64,000 bases of DNA, from the NCBI RefSeq assembly GCF_016584105.1, contig NZ_NRSM01000003.1:1-64000 (forward strand), in the 5' to 3' direction. The stretch comes from Ectothiorhodospira shaposhnikovii (GTDB lineage Bacteria > Pseudomonadota > Gammaproteobacteria > Ectothiorhodospirales > Ectothiorhodospiraceae). Positions 54,320-61,897 of the stretch are shown here, in pieces. The notes under the pieces are model-generated. The model did no database searches, was not told the origin of the DNA, and saw nothing but the letters and a program-made list of their open reading frames with translations. The number at the start of each line of letters is the position of its first letter. Within the stretch, counting starts at the first letter, position 1. A program made the position numbers and the translations under genes.

Positions 54320-55126
54320 TCAGTCCTTTTTGGTCGTTTTCTTGTTGAGGGTTCGCAATGTGGCCAGTTGCGTGCCGCGGCGCTTGCGGCCCCGGTTACT
54401 CTCCCAGTCAAAACGGGGCAGATCCTGAAAGGCCCGGCGGATATTGTCATCCCAGGCTCGTTTAAGATCCATCAGATAATCATCGTCCGCGTCCAGGCAA
54501 AGATAGTGTTCGAAGGTCAGGGTATCCCGTTCATAGACAATCACCTCGATGGGCGGGCCCACGGTCACGTTGGAACGCATGGTGGAGTCGATGGACACCA
54601 GGGCGCAGCGGGTGGCGTCTCCCAGTGAGGTCTCCCGGGCGATGATGCGATCCAGAATGGGCTTGCCGTACTTGCTCTCGCCGATCTGCAGGAACCGGGT
54701 GTGGCTGGAGGTGGTGATGAAGTTACCCTGGGGATAGACCAGGTAGATCTCCGGCTTCTGCGAGCCGATCTGTCCTCCAAGGATGAAGGAGGCGTCGGCG
54801 CTGAAACCGGCCTTGGTCAGGGTTTCCTCGTGTTTTTCCCGTTCTTCCCTGTTGATGCGCCCCAGATAGGCGGCCGCGTCGGACAACCCCCGCACCGAAT
54901 GCAGGCTTTCTTCGGCTTCATCCTCGATGTCCCGCTTGATCCGGGCCAGGACAGCCTGGGAAGTGGCCAGATTGCCCGCGGTCAGCAGCACGAAGACACG
55001 TTCCTTTTCCAGCTCGAAGGTGTGCATCTTGCTGTACATGGCCACCTGGTCCGCGCCCGCGTTGGTGCGCGAATCGGAAGCGAGTACCAGTCCGTCGTCA
55101 AGGGTGATGGCAAGGCAATAGGTCAT
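54320..55126 (-). CDS. Anbu proteasome-like peptidase
   Basis: 268 residues of the bacterial Anbu family, related to HslV and proteasome beta subunits. Starts M-TYCLAITLDDGLVLASDSRTN: after Met removal Thr 2 would be the N-terminal nucleophile. MYSKMHTFELE, LLTAGNLATSQAV and FILGGQIG are family hallmarks. C-terminal basic tail. Anbu genes usually adjoin the ATP-grasp, alpha-E and transglutaminase genes; here they are about 2 kb away, on the other strand, beyond actP. No dedicated ATPase partner seen. Confidence 0.9.
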   Translation of the reverse strand: MTYCLAITLDDGLVLASDSRTNAGADQVAMYSKMHTFELEKERVFVLLTAGNLATSQAVLARIKRDIEDEAEESLHSVRGLSDAAAYLGRINREEREKHEETLTKAGFSADASFILGGQIGSQKPEIYLVYPQGNFITTSSHTRFLQIGESKYGKPILDRIIARETSLGDATRCALVSIDSTMRSNVTVGPPIEVIVYERDTLTFEHYLCLDADDDYLMDLKRAWDDNIRRAFQDLPRFDWESNRGRKRRGTQLATLRTLNKKTTKKD

Positions 55127-55219
55127 GAAGGGAGGGAATCCGGCTCAAGCGTCGCTAGGCATAGTAGGCGTGGGGGAATCGGGCGTCAATCACGCCGGCC
55201 ACGGGCCGGGAGCCGGTCA

Positions 55220-56014
55220 TCAATCGTGGGTGACATCCACCCGCACGAACAACGGCATGTCCTGCCAGTCCTGCTGGCGTCGTGTAGTGGTGACGCGGGC
55301 CGCATCTTCCCGGCGGCTGGTGCCTGTGTGTGTCAGGGGGATCCATTCGCCGACCTTGCCGGAAACGGTGCTGTCGGTGGCCTGCAGATCCAGGCGTCCC
55401 CCGCCTGTCGGGCTTTCCCGTTCATACACCGCGCGGATGTCCAGATGCACCCGCCCGTCGGACAGCAGACGGGGGCGGACCAGGAAGCCCCGTCCCAGAT
55501 CCCGGTATTCCACAGATTGCTCCAGGGCAAAACCGCCCTGCACGGGAACCAGGCGCTGGCTGCCCACGGGGATGGATTCGCCGCTTCGAATGAAGGCGGC
55601 ATGTCCTTCCAGCACCCTCAGGGTCTGATGAGTCACGCCCCGTTCGGTGGTGGTGCGGCGGGAGATGCGGGGGGTGTCGGGTTCCATCGGCAGTGCCGGA
55701 TCGAGGTCATGGCTGGCGGCACCCCGGCGCACGCTGATGTACAGGTTTCGAGGCGGGACGTCCAGGTCGGCAATGACCTGCCGGATCTCCGCCAGGGTCT
55801 GGGCGCGGGTGCGGATGATGAGGTTGAAGCCACTGCCGGTGATGACATCCCTGGGGCCCAGCAGCGGTTCTATGAGAGGCAGGATCTCTTCGGCGGGGCG
55901 GTGTTCAAGGGTGATGACCTGGGCGGTGGGCACGCTGGCCCCGGCGATGCCGGGCAGGAGCAGGGCCAGCGCCAGGAGCAGGGCCTTGCCCAGTCCGACG
56001 GACGGTGATGTCAC
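55220..56014 (-). CDS. Secretin-domain exported protein
   Basis: 264 residues from GTG 56014 (GGGAG upstream). Signal peptide (LLLALALLLPGIAGA), then a short N0-like domain (AQVITLEHRPAEEILPLIEPLLG and SGFNLIIRTRAQTLAEIRQVIADLDVPPRNL) as in type II secretin N-domains. The C-terminal half is beta-rich with no full secretin pore. It may be a truncated secretin relative or a stand-alone periplasmic protein. Function unknown. Confidence 0.75.
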   Translation of the reverse strand: MTSPSVGLGKALLLALALLLPGIAGASVPTAQVITLEHRPAEEILPLIEPLLGPRDVITGSGFNLIIRTRAQTLAEIRQVIADLDVPPRNLYISVRRGAASHDLDPALPMEPDTPRISRRTTTERGVTHQTLRVLEGHAAFIRSGESIPVGSQRLVPVQGGFALEQSVEYRDLGRGFLVRPRLLSDGRVHLDIRAVYERESPTGGGRLDLQATDSTVSGKVGEWIPLTHTGTSRREDAARVTTTRRQQDWQDMPLFVRVDVTHD

Positions 56015-56082
56015 GGGTGGATCTCCCGATGGGTTCTGACTGATACGACTGTACCGGACGAGGAAGATTCCCTGCAAACGCG

Positions 56083-56107
56083 AAGACCCGCGCGAGGCGG
56101 GTCTTCA
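56083..56107 (-). terminator. Hairpin after HiPIP gene
   Basis: Stem GAAGACCCGC/GCGGGTCTTC with a five-base loop. Minus-sense tail is CGCGTTTGC, so the T run is weak. Probably terminates the HiPIP transcript; it lies about 55 bp after its stop. Confidence 0.55.
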
Positions 56108-56162
56108 ATCAGCAGGGTGCCCTGCAAGGGCCACCTGCGGCCATCCCTGGTTGAGCGTCCTG

Positions 56163-56483
56163 TCAGCCGCGAGCCACGTAGGCGGTGCACCAGCCGTTGG
56201 CGTTCACCAGCTTGTTGGGGAATACAGCGCAGCCGCCCCACTCGGTGGCGCTGGGATCGGTGTAGAGCAGGCAGTTGATGCACTTCTGACCGTCGGCGTG
56301 GGAGGGGTGATCCACGCTGGTGTTGTCATGCTTGTAGTTCAGGGCCTGGGCTTCGGGAGCGTTTTCGTCCAGGCGCTCGGCGGCAGCGGCAGTGCTGATG
56401 CCCAGGCTCACAACCGGAATGGCGGCCAGGCCGGCGGCACCGAACTTCAGGAAGCTTCTGCGGCTGAGGTCTTGCTTCTTCAT
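56163..56483 (-). CDS. hip: High-potential iron-sulfur protein
   Basis: 106 residues. A twin-arginine signal (SRRSFLKFG) is followed by a small HiPIP domain whose [4Fe-4S] cluster would be held by Cys 68, 71, 85 and 99 (CINC, GGCAV, GWCTAY). HiPIPs are soluble periplasmic electron carriers, typical of purple sulfur bacteria and relatives, where they can reduce the photosynthetic reaction centre. Single-gene unit with a hairpin after it. This is the best lineage marker in the window. Confidence 0.95.
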   Translation of the reverse strand: MKKQDLSRRSFLKFGAAGLAAIPVVSLGISTAAAAERLDENAPEAQALNYKHDNTSVDHPSHADGQKCINCLLYTDPSATEWGGCAVFPNKLVNANGWCTAYVARG

Positions 56484-56570
56484 TATGGTCTTCTCCTAAC
56501 GTCTCGCGATGTTTACATCATGGGGCGCAGCCGCGGGTACATGGCCCGAGCCTGGTCTGTGCCTCAGGAG

Positions 56571-56592
56571 GTGGCGGAAAGTGATCCGCCAC
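56571..56592. promoter_or_regulatory. Inverted repeat upstream of HiPIP
   Basis: Perfect eight-base arms GTGGCGGA/TCCGCCAC with a six-base loop, about 90 bases upstream of the HiPIP start. It could be an operator or an mRNA leader hairpin. The rest of 56484-56828 has no gene; it holds this repeat and the palindrome at 56789. Confidence 0.4.
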
Positions 56593-56788
56593 TGAAGATC
56601 CCGACAAGAATGTGTGTCGCCATTCCTGATGGGCTTACAAATATAACGGAATATGACGGCCGCTAGTATCCAATATTGTGGTGTGAAGGGCTAGTCCAGA
56701 TGCTTGGTCTGGGTCAAAAAAACTGTGGATGTCCCGGATCGGTCATTTCCTCAAGGGTGGGCATTGAGCCGCGCGGTGAAAATACTGG

Positions 56789-56808
56789 GCTCCCGCCTTC
56801 GCGGGAGC
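56789..56808. repeat. Short palindrome of the dRS3-like family
   Basis: GCTCCCGCCTTCGCGGGAGC, a diverged relative of the repeat units at 9056 and 9229 and followed by the same GACGGCG tail. It lies between HiPIP and the DUF3833 gene. Confidence 0.6.
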
Positions 56809-56828
56809 GACGGCGTGGTTTTTCCATT

Positions 56829-57398
56829 TCACGCAGATTCCGGTTCCCTGGCCTGCTTCTGGAAGAACAGCGTCACTTCCCCCAGACGGATGCCGAACTT
56901 GCTCATCACGGCCCGGTTCACCAGGACCCCGTCCTCGTGCATGAACATCCAGTCATCAAAGTTGACCTTCACCACCCGGGTGCCGATGGGCAGGTTCAGC
57001 ACATAACGGAAGTTGAAGGCCTGACCGTAAAGCTTGCCCTCGGCCACCCCTTCCACATCGGCGGCCCGGCCCTCGTAGGTGTGTTCGTCGAGGCGTCTCA
57101 GGCGCCATACCCGCCGGTCTTTTTCACCGTCCAGGTAGACGAAATCCTCTTCCAGCACCAGTTCATCGTCTTCCACGTATCCCCGGATATCCACCGTGAA
57201 CTGGCGCCTGACCTTGCCGAAACGATCCTGGAACAGTCCCCAGGCCCGCACGTCGCCGGTGAAATAGGCCTCCAGATCAAGGGCCGGTGTGGTGTTCGCA
57301 TAGTCTTCGGGTTTCATGCCGCACCCCGTCAGTGTCAGAAGGAGAACAAGAAGGGCGGATGCCCATCCATATCGGGACGCAAGACCTTGCTGCGCCAT
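56829..57398 (-). CDS. DUF3833 family lipoprotein
   Basis: 189 residues. A lipoprotein signal (LLVLLLTLTGCGM) places the lipidated Cys near residue 26. The rest is a lipocalin-like beta domain (YFTGDVRAWGLFQDRFGKVRRQF, NLPIGTRVVKVNFDDWMFM). Last gene of a four-gene minus-strand operon after the CFA-type methyltransferase, one base after its stop (TGACATG). This protein family recurs with photolyase and CFA genes in light-response regulons; its chemistry is unknown. Confidence 0.85.
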   Translation of the reverse strand: MAQQGLASRYGWASALLVLLLTLTGCGMKPEDYANTTPALDLEAYFTGDVRAWGLFQDRFGKVRRQFTVDIRGYVEDDELVLEEDFVYLDGEKDRRVWRLRRLDEHTYEGRAADVEGVAEGKLYGQAFNFRYVLNLPIGTRVVKVNFDDWMFMHEDGVLVNRAVMSKFGIRLGEVTLFFQKQAREPESA

Positions 57399-57399
57399 G

Positions 57400-58632
57400 T
57401 CACGGGGCCTCCAGCACGGCGTGCATCAGATCCGTGTTGCGGGAGCGGAATCCTGCTTCGCAATAGGCCAGATAGAAACGCCAGGTGCGCAGGAATCGCT
57501 GGTCATAACCATCCAGGCTCAGGATGGCCGGTGCCTGCTCGCATACCCGCTGATACCAGTGGTGCAGGGTGTCCGCATAGTCCTGGCCGAAGAAGGCGGT
57601 TTCCCTGATCTTCAACCCGGCCTCGGTGGCGTGCTGTTCGAAGACCGGTACCGAGGGCAGCATGCCTCCCGGGAAGATGTAGAGCTGAATGAAGTCCGCA
57701 TGGGTGCGGTAGTAGTCAAAGGCCTTGACGTCGATGGTGATGACCTGGACGGCGGCACGGCCGCCGGGACGCAGGCATTGCCGCACGGTCTGGAACCAGG
57801 TGGGCCACCACCGCTCCCCCACGGCTTCGAACATCTCGATGGAAACCACATGGTCGAACTGCTCGTTCAGATCGCGGTAGTCCTGCAGTCGCAGTTCCAC
57901 CCGATCCGACAGTCCGGCGGCCTCAATGCGTCGGCGGGCATGGTCCAGTTGTTCCCGGGACAGGGTGATGCCGGTCACCCGGTAGCCCCGGCGGGCCGCG
58001 TGTTCGGCAAAGCCGCCCCAGCCGCAACCGATCTCCAGGATATGCGCACCGGGCGCGGCCTCCAGGCGTTCCAGCAGCCGGGCATACTTGCGTGTCTGTG
58101 CCGTCTCCAGGGATTCCTCCGGCTGCTCGAACACGGCCGCGGAATAGGTCATGGTGGAGTCCAGCCATAGCTGGTAGAAGTCGTTGCCCAGGTCGTAATG
58201 AAAGGCGATGTTGCGGCGGCTGCCGGGACGGCTGTTGCCCCGCAGGCGATGGCGCAGGATGTCCCACAGGTGGGCCGGCCTTGAACCGTTCACCAGGTGG
58301 GGAATATGGGGTTGATTCACCGCGCCCATGTTGAGCAGGGCCGGCAGGTCCGGGCTGTCCCAGTCACCCACCATGTAGCCTTCACCGAATCCCACCAGCC
58401 CCCGGGTGAGCAGACGTCGCACCAGCGCGAAGGGACGGTGGATGCGGATTTCTCCGCTGCCGCCGGGATGTTGCCCCTGGATGGTCCAGCGATGACCATC
58501 CGGCGTCTCGATGGTGAGATCCCCCTGATGCAAATGCCGAAGATGGCGCAGCAGCAGACGCAGGGCCAGGGACGGGGCGCGGGAGGCGAGGGTGCTGGTG
58601 CTGCCTTGGGTGGGGGTCTGTTCCAGGGACAT
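57400..58632 (-). CDS. Cyclopropane-fatty-acid synthase family methyltransferase
   Basis: 410 residues. N-terminal lipid-binding part, then a SAM-methyltransferase core with ILEIGCGWGGFAEHAARRG and FDHVVSIEMFEAVGERWW. HYDLGNDFYQLWLDSTMTYSAA is the CFA-synthase hallmark. In a light/singlet-oxygen operon such enzymes may make cyclopropane or furan fatty acids (as the Ufa pathway in Rhodobacter). The exact product cannot be read from sequence. Third of four operon genes. Confidence 0.87.
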   Translation of the reverse strand: MSLEQTPTQGSTSTLASRAPSLALRLLLRHLRHLHQGDLTIETPDGHRWTIQGQHPGGSGEIRIHRPFALVRRLLTRGLVGFGEGYMVGDWDSPDLPALLNMGAVNQPHIPHLVNGSRPAHLWDILRHRLRGNSRPGSRRNIAFHYDLGNDFYQLWLDSTMTYSAAVFEQPEESLETAQTRKYARLLERLEAAPGAHILEIGCGWGGFAEHAARRGYRVTGITLSREQLDHARRRIEAAGLSDRVELRLQDYRDLNEQFDHVVSIEMFEAVGERWWPTWFQTVRQCLRPGGRAAVQVITIDVKAFDYYRTHADFIQLYIFPGGMLPSVPVFEQHATEAGLKIRETAFFGQDYADTLHHWYQRVCEQAPAILSLDGYDQRFLRTWRFYLAYCEAGFRSRNTDLMHAVLEAP

Positions 58633-58647
58633 CGGTGTTTCTCCTCT

Positions 58648-59397
58648 TCAGGACGGCGTCGGCTTGCTGTAGTACTGTCCACCCTTCCACCAGATCTTCA
58701 GGGCATGCCAGTGGATGGCGGCGATGACCTTGAGGGTCATGAAGGGAACGGCGACCGTCGCCCTGAGCAGCTCAGTGTCGTTGAGGGGACGGGCATGGCC
58801 GGTCTGGGCCGCGGACAGCATCAGTCGGGAATCCTGGTATTCGTGGATCAGGACATTCAATGTCTCATCGGGCTCCGACAGCCGGAACTGATAGCGGGCG
58901 TCCATCTCGATGAAGGGGGAGACGTAGAACAGCTTCTCCTGTGAGGCGCGCACCGGCCATGTCATGGGGGTGCCGTCGGCGTGCAGGAGGTAATGATGGC
59001 AGTCTCCCAGGGTGTTACTGACCTCGCAGATGATGGCCCGCAGGCTGCCGTCCCGGTGCCGGCAGTACCAGAGGCTCAGCGGGTTGAAGGTGTATCCCAG
59101 CACCCTGGGAAAACACAGCAGCTGGACCTGCCCCCCCTCCAGATCGATCCCGGCCCGACCCAGGCAGGTATCCACCCAGGGTCGCCAGGGTGAGCCGTCA
59201 CGGGGGCCGTGATCGCGAACATTCAGGTTCAGCAGGTTGAAGCGGTTGACCGAGAGCAGGCGCAGGGACTGGTCCAGTTCGTCCAGCCGGTCCACGTCCA
59301 CCAGCAGGCTGAAGACGCGATGGATGAAGCGGTACTCCACCGGGAACAACCGACGGTGCATGACCCGGGTGCGGTAGAGCCGATGAGGTTGTGTCAT
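58648..59397 (-). CDS. DUF1365 family protein
   Basis: 249 residues of a conserved family always near CFA synthases and FAD amine-oxidase-like proteins. Recognisable are RTRVMHRRLFPVEYRFIHRVF-type opening (HRRLFPVEYRFIHRVF), VLLCFPRVLGYTFNPLSLWYC-like LLCFPRVLGYTFNPLSLWYC and KLFYVSPFIEMDARYQF. No catalytic function is established. Three bases separate it from the amine oxidase stop. Confidence 0.87.
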   Translation of the reverse strand: MTQPHRLYRTRVMHRRLFPVEYRFIHRVFSLLVDVDRLDELDQSLRLLSVNRFNLLNLNVRDHGPRDGSPWRPWVDTCLGRAGIDLEGGQVQLLCFPRVLGYTFNPLSLWYCRHRDGSLRAIICEVSNTLGDCHHYLLHADGTPMTWPVRASQEKLFYVSPFIEMDARYQFRLSEPDETLNVLIHEYQDSRLMLSAAQTGHARPLNDTELLRATVAVPFMTLKVIAAIHWHALKIWWKGGQYYSKPTPS

Positions 59398-59400
59398 GCC

Positions 59401-60738
59401 TCAGACCGCCTCGACCCGGGGCAGGGTGCGAACCGGAAGGGCATCCACGGCCTGGGACGCCACGGTCCAGGGCGGGTTGACACCGAGTTGGGCGGCCACC
59501 TGCAGGGCTGAGCGCAGTCCGTCTTCGTGGAAGCCGTAACCGGTCCAGGCGCCGCAGAACCACAGGCGGTCGCGGCCCTGGATCGTGGGCAGGGCCTGCT
59601 GGGCCTCCAGGGCGCCCTGGTCGAAGACCGGGTGGTGATAGAGGATTTCCCGTATCACCTTCTCCGGCCGGGGTTCTTCAAGGGGGTTGAGGCTGACCAG
59701 ATATTCCTCCGGCCCGTCCAGGGCCTGGAGGCGATTCATCCAGTAGGTGACGGAGACCTCGTTGGCCGGAGCATCGGTCAGACGGTGGCGGGCCAGGTAG
59801 TTCCAGGAGGACCAGACCTTGCGCAGCTTCGGCATCAGGCGGGTATCGGTGTGCAGGATGGCCCGGTTGGGTTGAAAGTGAAAGGCATCCAGGATACGGA
59901 CTTCCTCGGCCGTGGGTGCTTCCAGCATGCCCAGGGCATCATCGGCATGACAGCCGAACACCACCTGATCGAAGAAGGCCTCGTCACCGTCATCGGTGAT
60001 CAACCGGACCTGCGTCTCCTGACGCTGCACCGCCACCACCCGGCGGGCCACATGGACATTGTCAGGCAGGGCCTTGAGCATCTTTTTCACGTATTCCCGG
60101 CTGCCCCCGGTGACGGTGTGCCATTGGGGGCGATCGCGCAGGTCCAGCAGACCGTGATTGGCAAAGAAGTTCAGGAAGGACAGCAAGGGAAAGTCCAGCA
60201 TCTTGTGGGTGGGGCAGGACCAGATGGCGGCGGCCATGGGCAACAGGTAGTCGTCCCGGAAGCCGGGGCCATAGCCTTCGTTGAGCAGATACCCCCCCAG
60301 AGTGATGTCCGTACAGCTGCCGGCCTGCAACAGGCGTTTGCCGGCCCGGTTGAAGCGCAGGATGTCCGCCAGCATCCTCAGGAAACGTGGATTGGTGAGA
60401 TTGCGACGCTGGGCAAACAGAGTATTGAGGTCGGAGCCAGCGTATTCCAGACGCCCGTTGCCCACGGAAGCGGCAAAGGACATGTCGGTGGGCTGACTGG
60501 TGATCCCCAGATGCTGGAACAGGGCGGTGAGGTGAGGGTAGTTGCGGTGATTGAACACCATGAATCCCGTGTCCACGCCGCGGGGGTGTGGGCCTCCCGG
60601 GATATCCACCGTGTTCGTGTGTCCGCCGATGTAATCGTTCTTTTCGAACAAGGTCACGTCATATTGTCGGGACAGCAGCCAGGCGGCGGCGAGTCCGGCG
60701 ATACCTGCGCCGACAACGGCGATACGTTCACGGGCCAT
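59401..60738 (-). CDS. FAD-dependent amine oxidase-like protein
   Basis: 445 residues. N-terminal FAD-binding motif VVGAGIAGLAAAWLLS, then a FEKNDYIGGHTNTV motif and a C-terminal AWTGYGFHEDGLRSAL, as in the amine oxidase/phytoene-desaturase-like group found with CFA synthase and DUF1365. First gene of the operon. It may act on the same fatty acids as the CFA-type enzyme. Promoter with tandem dyads starts 30 bases upstream. Confidence 0.88.
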   Translation of the reverse strand: MARERIAVVGAGIAGLAAAWLLSRQYDVTLFEKNDYIGGHTNTVDIPGGPHPRGVDTGFMVFNHRNYPHLTALFQHLGITSQPTDMSFAASVGNGRLEYAGSDLNTLFAQRRNLTNPRFLRMLADILRFNRAGKRLLQAGSCTDITLGGYLLNEGYGPGFRDDYLLPMAAAIWSCPTHKMLDFPLLSFLNFFANHGLLDLRDRPQWHTVTGGSREYVKKMLKALPDNVHVARRVVAVQRQETQVRLITDDGDEAFFDQVVFGCHADDALGMLEAPTAEEVRILDAFHFQPNRAILHTDTRLMPKLRKVWSSWNYLARHRLTDAPANEVSVTYWMNRLQALDGPEEYLVSLNPLEEPRPEKVIREILYHHPVFDQGALEAQQALPTIQGRDRLWFCGAWTGYGFHEDGLRSALQVAAQLGVNPPWTVASQAVDALPVRTLPRVEAV

Positions 60739-60767
60739 GGGTTCAGTTCCTCTGATCTGGAATTGTT

Positions 60768-60809
60768 CTTATACATTATCTGTACAAGTCTTGTAAAATG
60801 CTGTACAAG
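60768..60809. promoter_or_regulatory. Tandem dyads in divergent promoter, candidate LitR operator
   Basis: CTTATACA-N5-TGTACAAG (60768-60788) and CTTGTAAA-N4-TGTACAAG (60790-60809). On the minus strand a possible TATAAG -10 overlaps the first arm and TTTACA lies 18 bases upstream; the first dyad then fills the spacer, as in MerR-type promoters. The hexamers match the TRTACA/TGTAYA arms reported for LitR-class regulators as I recall them. The rest of 60739-61077 has no gene. Confidence 0.6.
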
Positions 60810-61027
60810 CAATGGCGTGGCTGGTTTGCACGGCCCGAGCGTCTTCCGGCATGAGTCTGACAGACTGGTTCGACATTCACTGCTTCCGGATCGTTCCTGA
60901 TTCGTACCGGCGCTTCCGTGCTTCCCTTGCCCCACACAGGCCAGCATAGCTGCTAAAACACTGGAAGCCAGCATCAGCAAGGCCGGGAAAGGCCGTGATG
61001 CCCGTGAAGATGGTTTGAAAAGGCGGC

Positions 61028-61053
61028 GACCACCCCTTTGGGCGGTGGTCTTT
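61028..61053 (+). terminator. Hairpin in the folE leader
   Basis: Stem GACCACC/GGTGGTC with extra inner pairs, followed by TTT, 27 bases before the folE start. It could stop readthrough or attenuate folE. A short in-frame leader ORF starting at 61015 crosses it. Confidence 0.45.
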
Positions 61054-61077
61054 CATGAATCATCAGGAGATCAAGAC

Positions 61078-61695
61078 ATGAAGCCAGTTGCACAGATTGC
61101 CGGAGACGGCGCCATGAAAGCCCCGCTCAAGCTGATGTCGGCGGATGCCCTGGCGGACCATTACCGGAAGATGCTGGTGGGCCTGGGGGAGGACCCGGAG
61201 CGCGAGGGTTTGAAGGGCACCCCGCTGCGTGCCGCCAAGGCCATGCAGTACCTGACCCGGGGTTACCATGAGTCGCTGGATGAGTTGGTCAACGGCGCCC
61301 TGTTCGCCTCCGGCAGTGACGAGATGGTGCTGGTGAAGGACATTGAACTGTATTCCCTGTGCGAGCATCATCTCTTGCCCATCATCGGCAAGTGCCATGT
61401 GGCCTATCTGCCTGACGGGAAGGTGTTGGGATTGTCCAAGGTGGCCCGCATCGTGGACATGTTTGCCCGTCGGTTGCAGATTCAGGAAAGCATGACCCGG
61501 GAGATCGCCCAGGCCATCATGGATGTGACCGGGGCCAAGGGCGTGGCCGTGGTGGCGGAGGCGCGCCACATGTGCATGATGATGCGGGGCGTGGAAAAAC
61601 AGAATTCCACCATGGTGACATCGGTGATGCTGGGTACCTTCCGTGAGGATGCCCGTACCCGGGCGGAGTTCATGGAGCTGATCCGGCGCGGCTGA
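61078..61695 (+). CDS. folE: GTP cyclohydrolase I FolE
   Basis: 205 residues. Zinc and catalytic residues appear in [12 protein letters not shown] (Cys, two His) and the second Cys in [12 protein letters not shown]. [15 protein letters not shown] and [17 protein letters not shown] are family motifs. First enzyme of pterin synthesis; here it may serve the pterin cofactor of cryptochrome/photolyase proteins. ATG 61078 follows AGGAG; a longer frame starts inside the leader hairpin. Divergent from the FAD protein operon. Confidence 0.95.
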   Translation: MKPVAQIAGDGAMKAPLKLMSADALADHYRKMLVGLGEDPEREGLKGTPLRAAKAMQYLTRGYHESLDELVNGALFASGSDEMVLVKDIELYSLCEHHLLPIIGKCHVAYLPDGKVLGLSKVARIVDMFARRLQIQESMTREIAQAIMDVTGAKGVAVVAEARHMCMMMRGVEKQNSTMVTSVMLGTFREDARTRAEFMELIRRG

Positions 61696-61773
61696 TCAGG
61701 TTCCTTTTCCCGTTTCCCTTGTGCCACAGCCCGGCTCCCCTTTCGTGACTCCCGCGAAGTCCCCCCCTTCGTC

Positions 61774-61837
61774 ACTCCCGCGAAAGCGGGAGTCCGGCAT
61801 CTTCGGTTCAGCACTGGATTCCCGCATTCGCGGGAAT
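61774..61837. repeat. Two dRS3-like palindromes between folE and photolyase
   Basis: ACTCCCGCGAAAGCGGGAGT at 61774-61793 and ATTCCCGCATTCGCGGGAAT at 61818-61837. Same family as 9056 and 9229. A broken half copy (ACTCCCGCGAAG) precedes them at 61748. In the convergent gap they may also help terminate both genes. Confidence 0.7.
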
Positions 61838-61897
61838 GACGGGATCGGCGCATCTTTGTCGCGGGGGGAGGGAAGGATTGCGGTTTCAGGGCATCCC

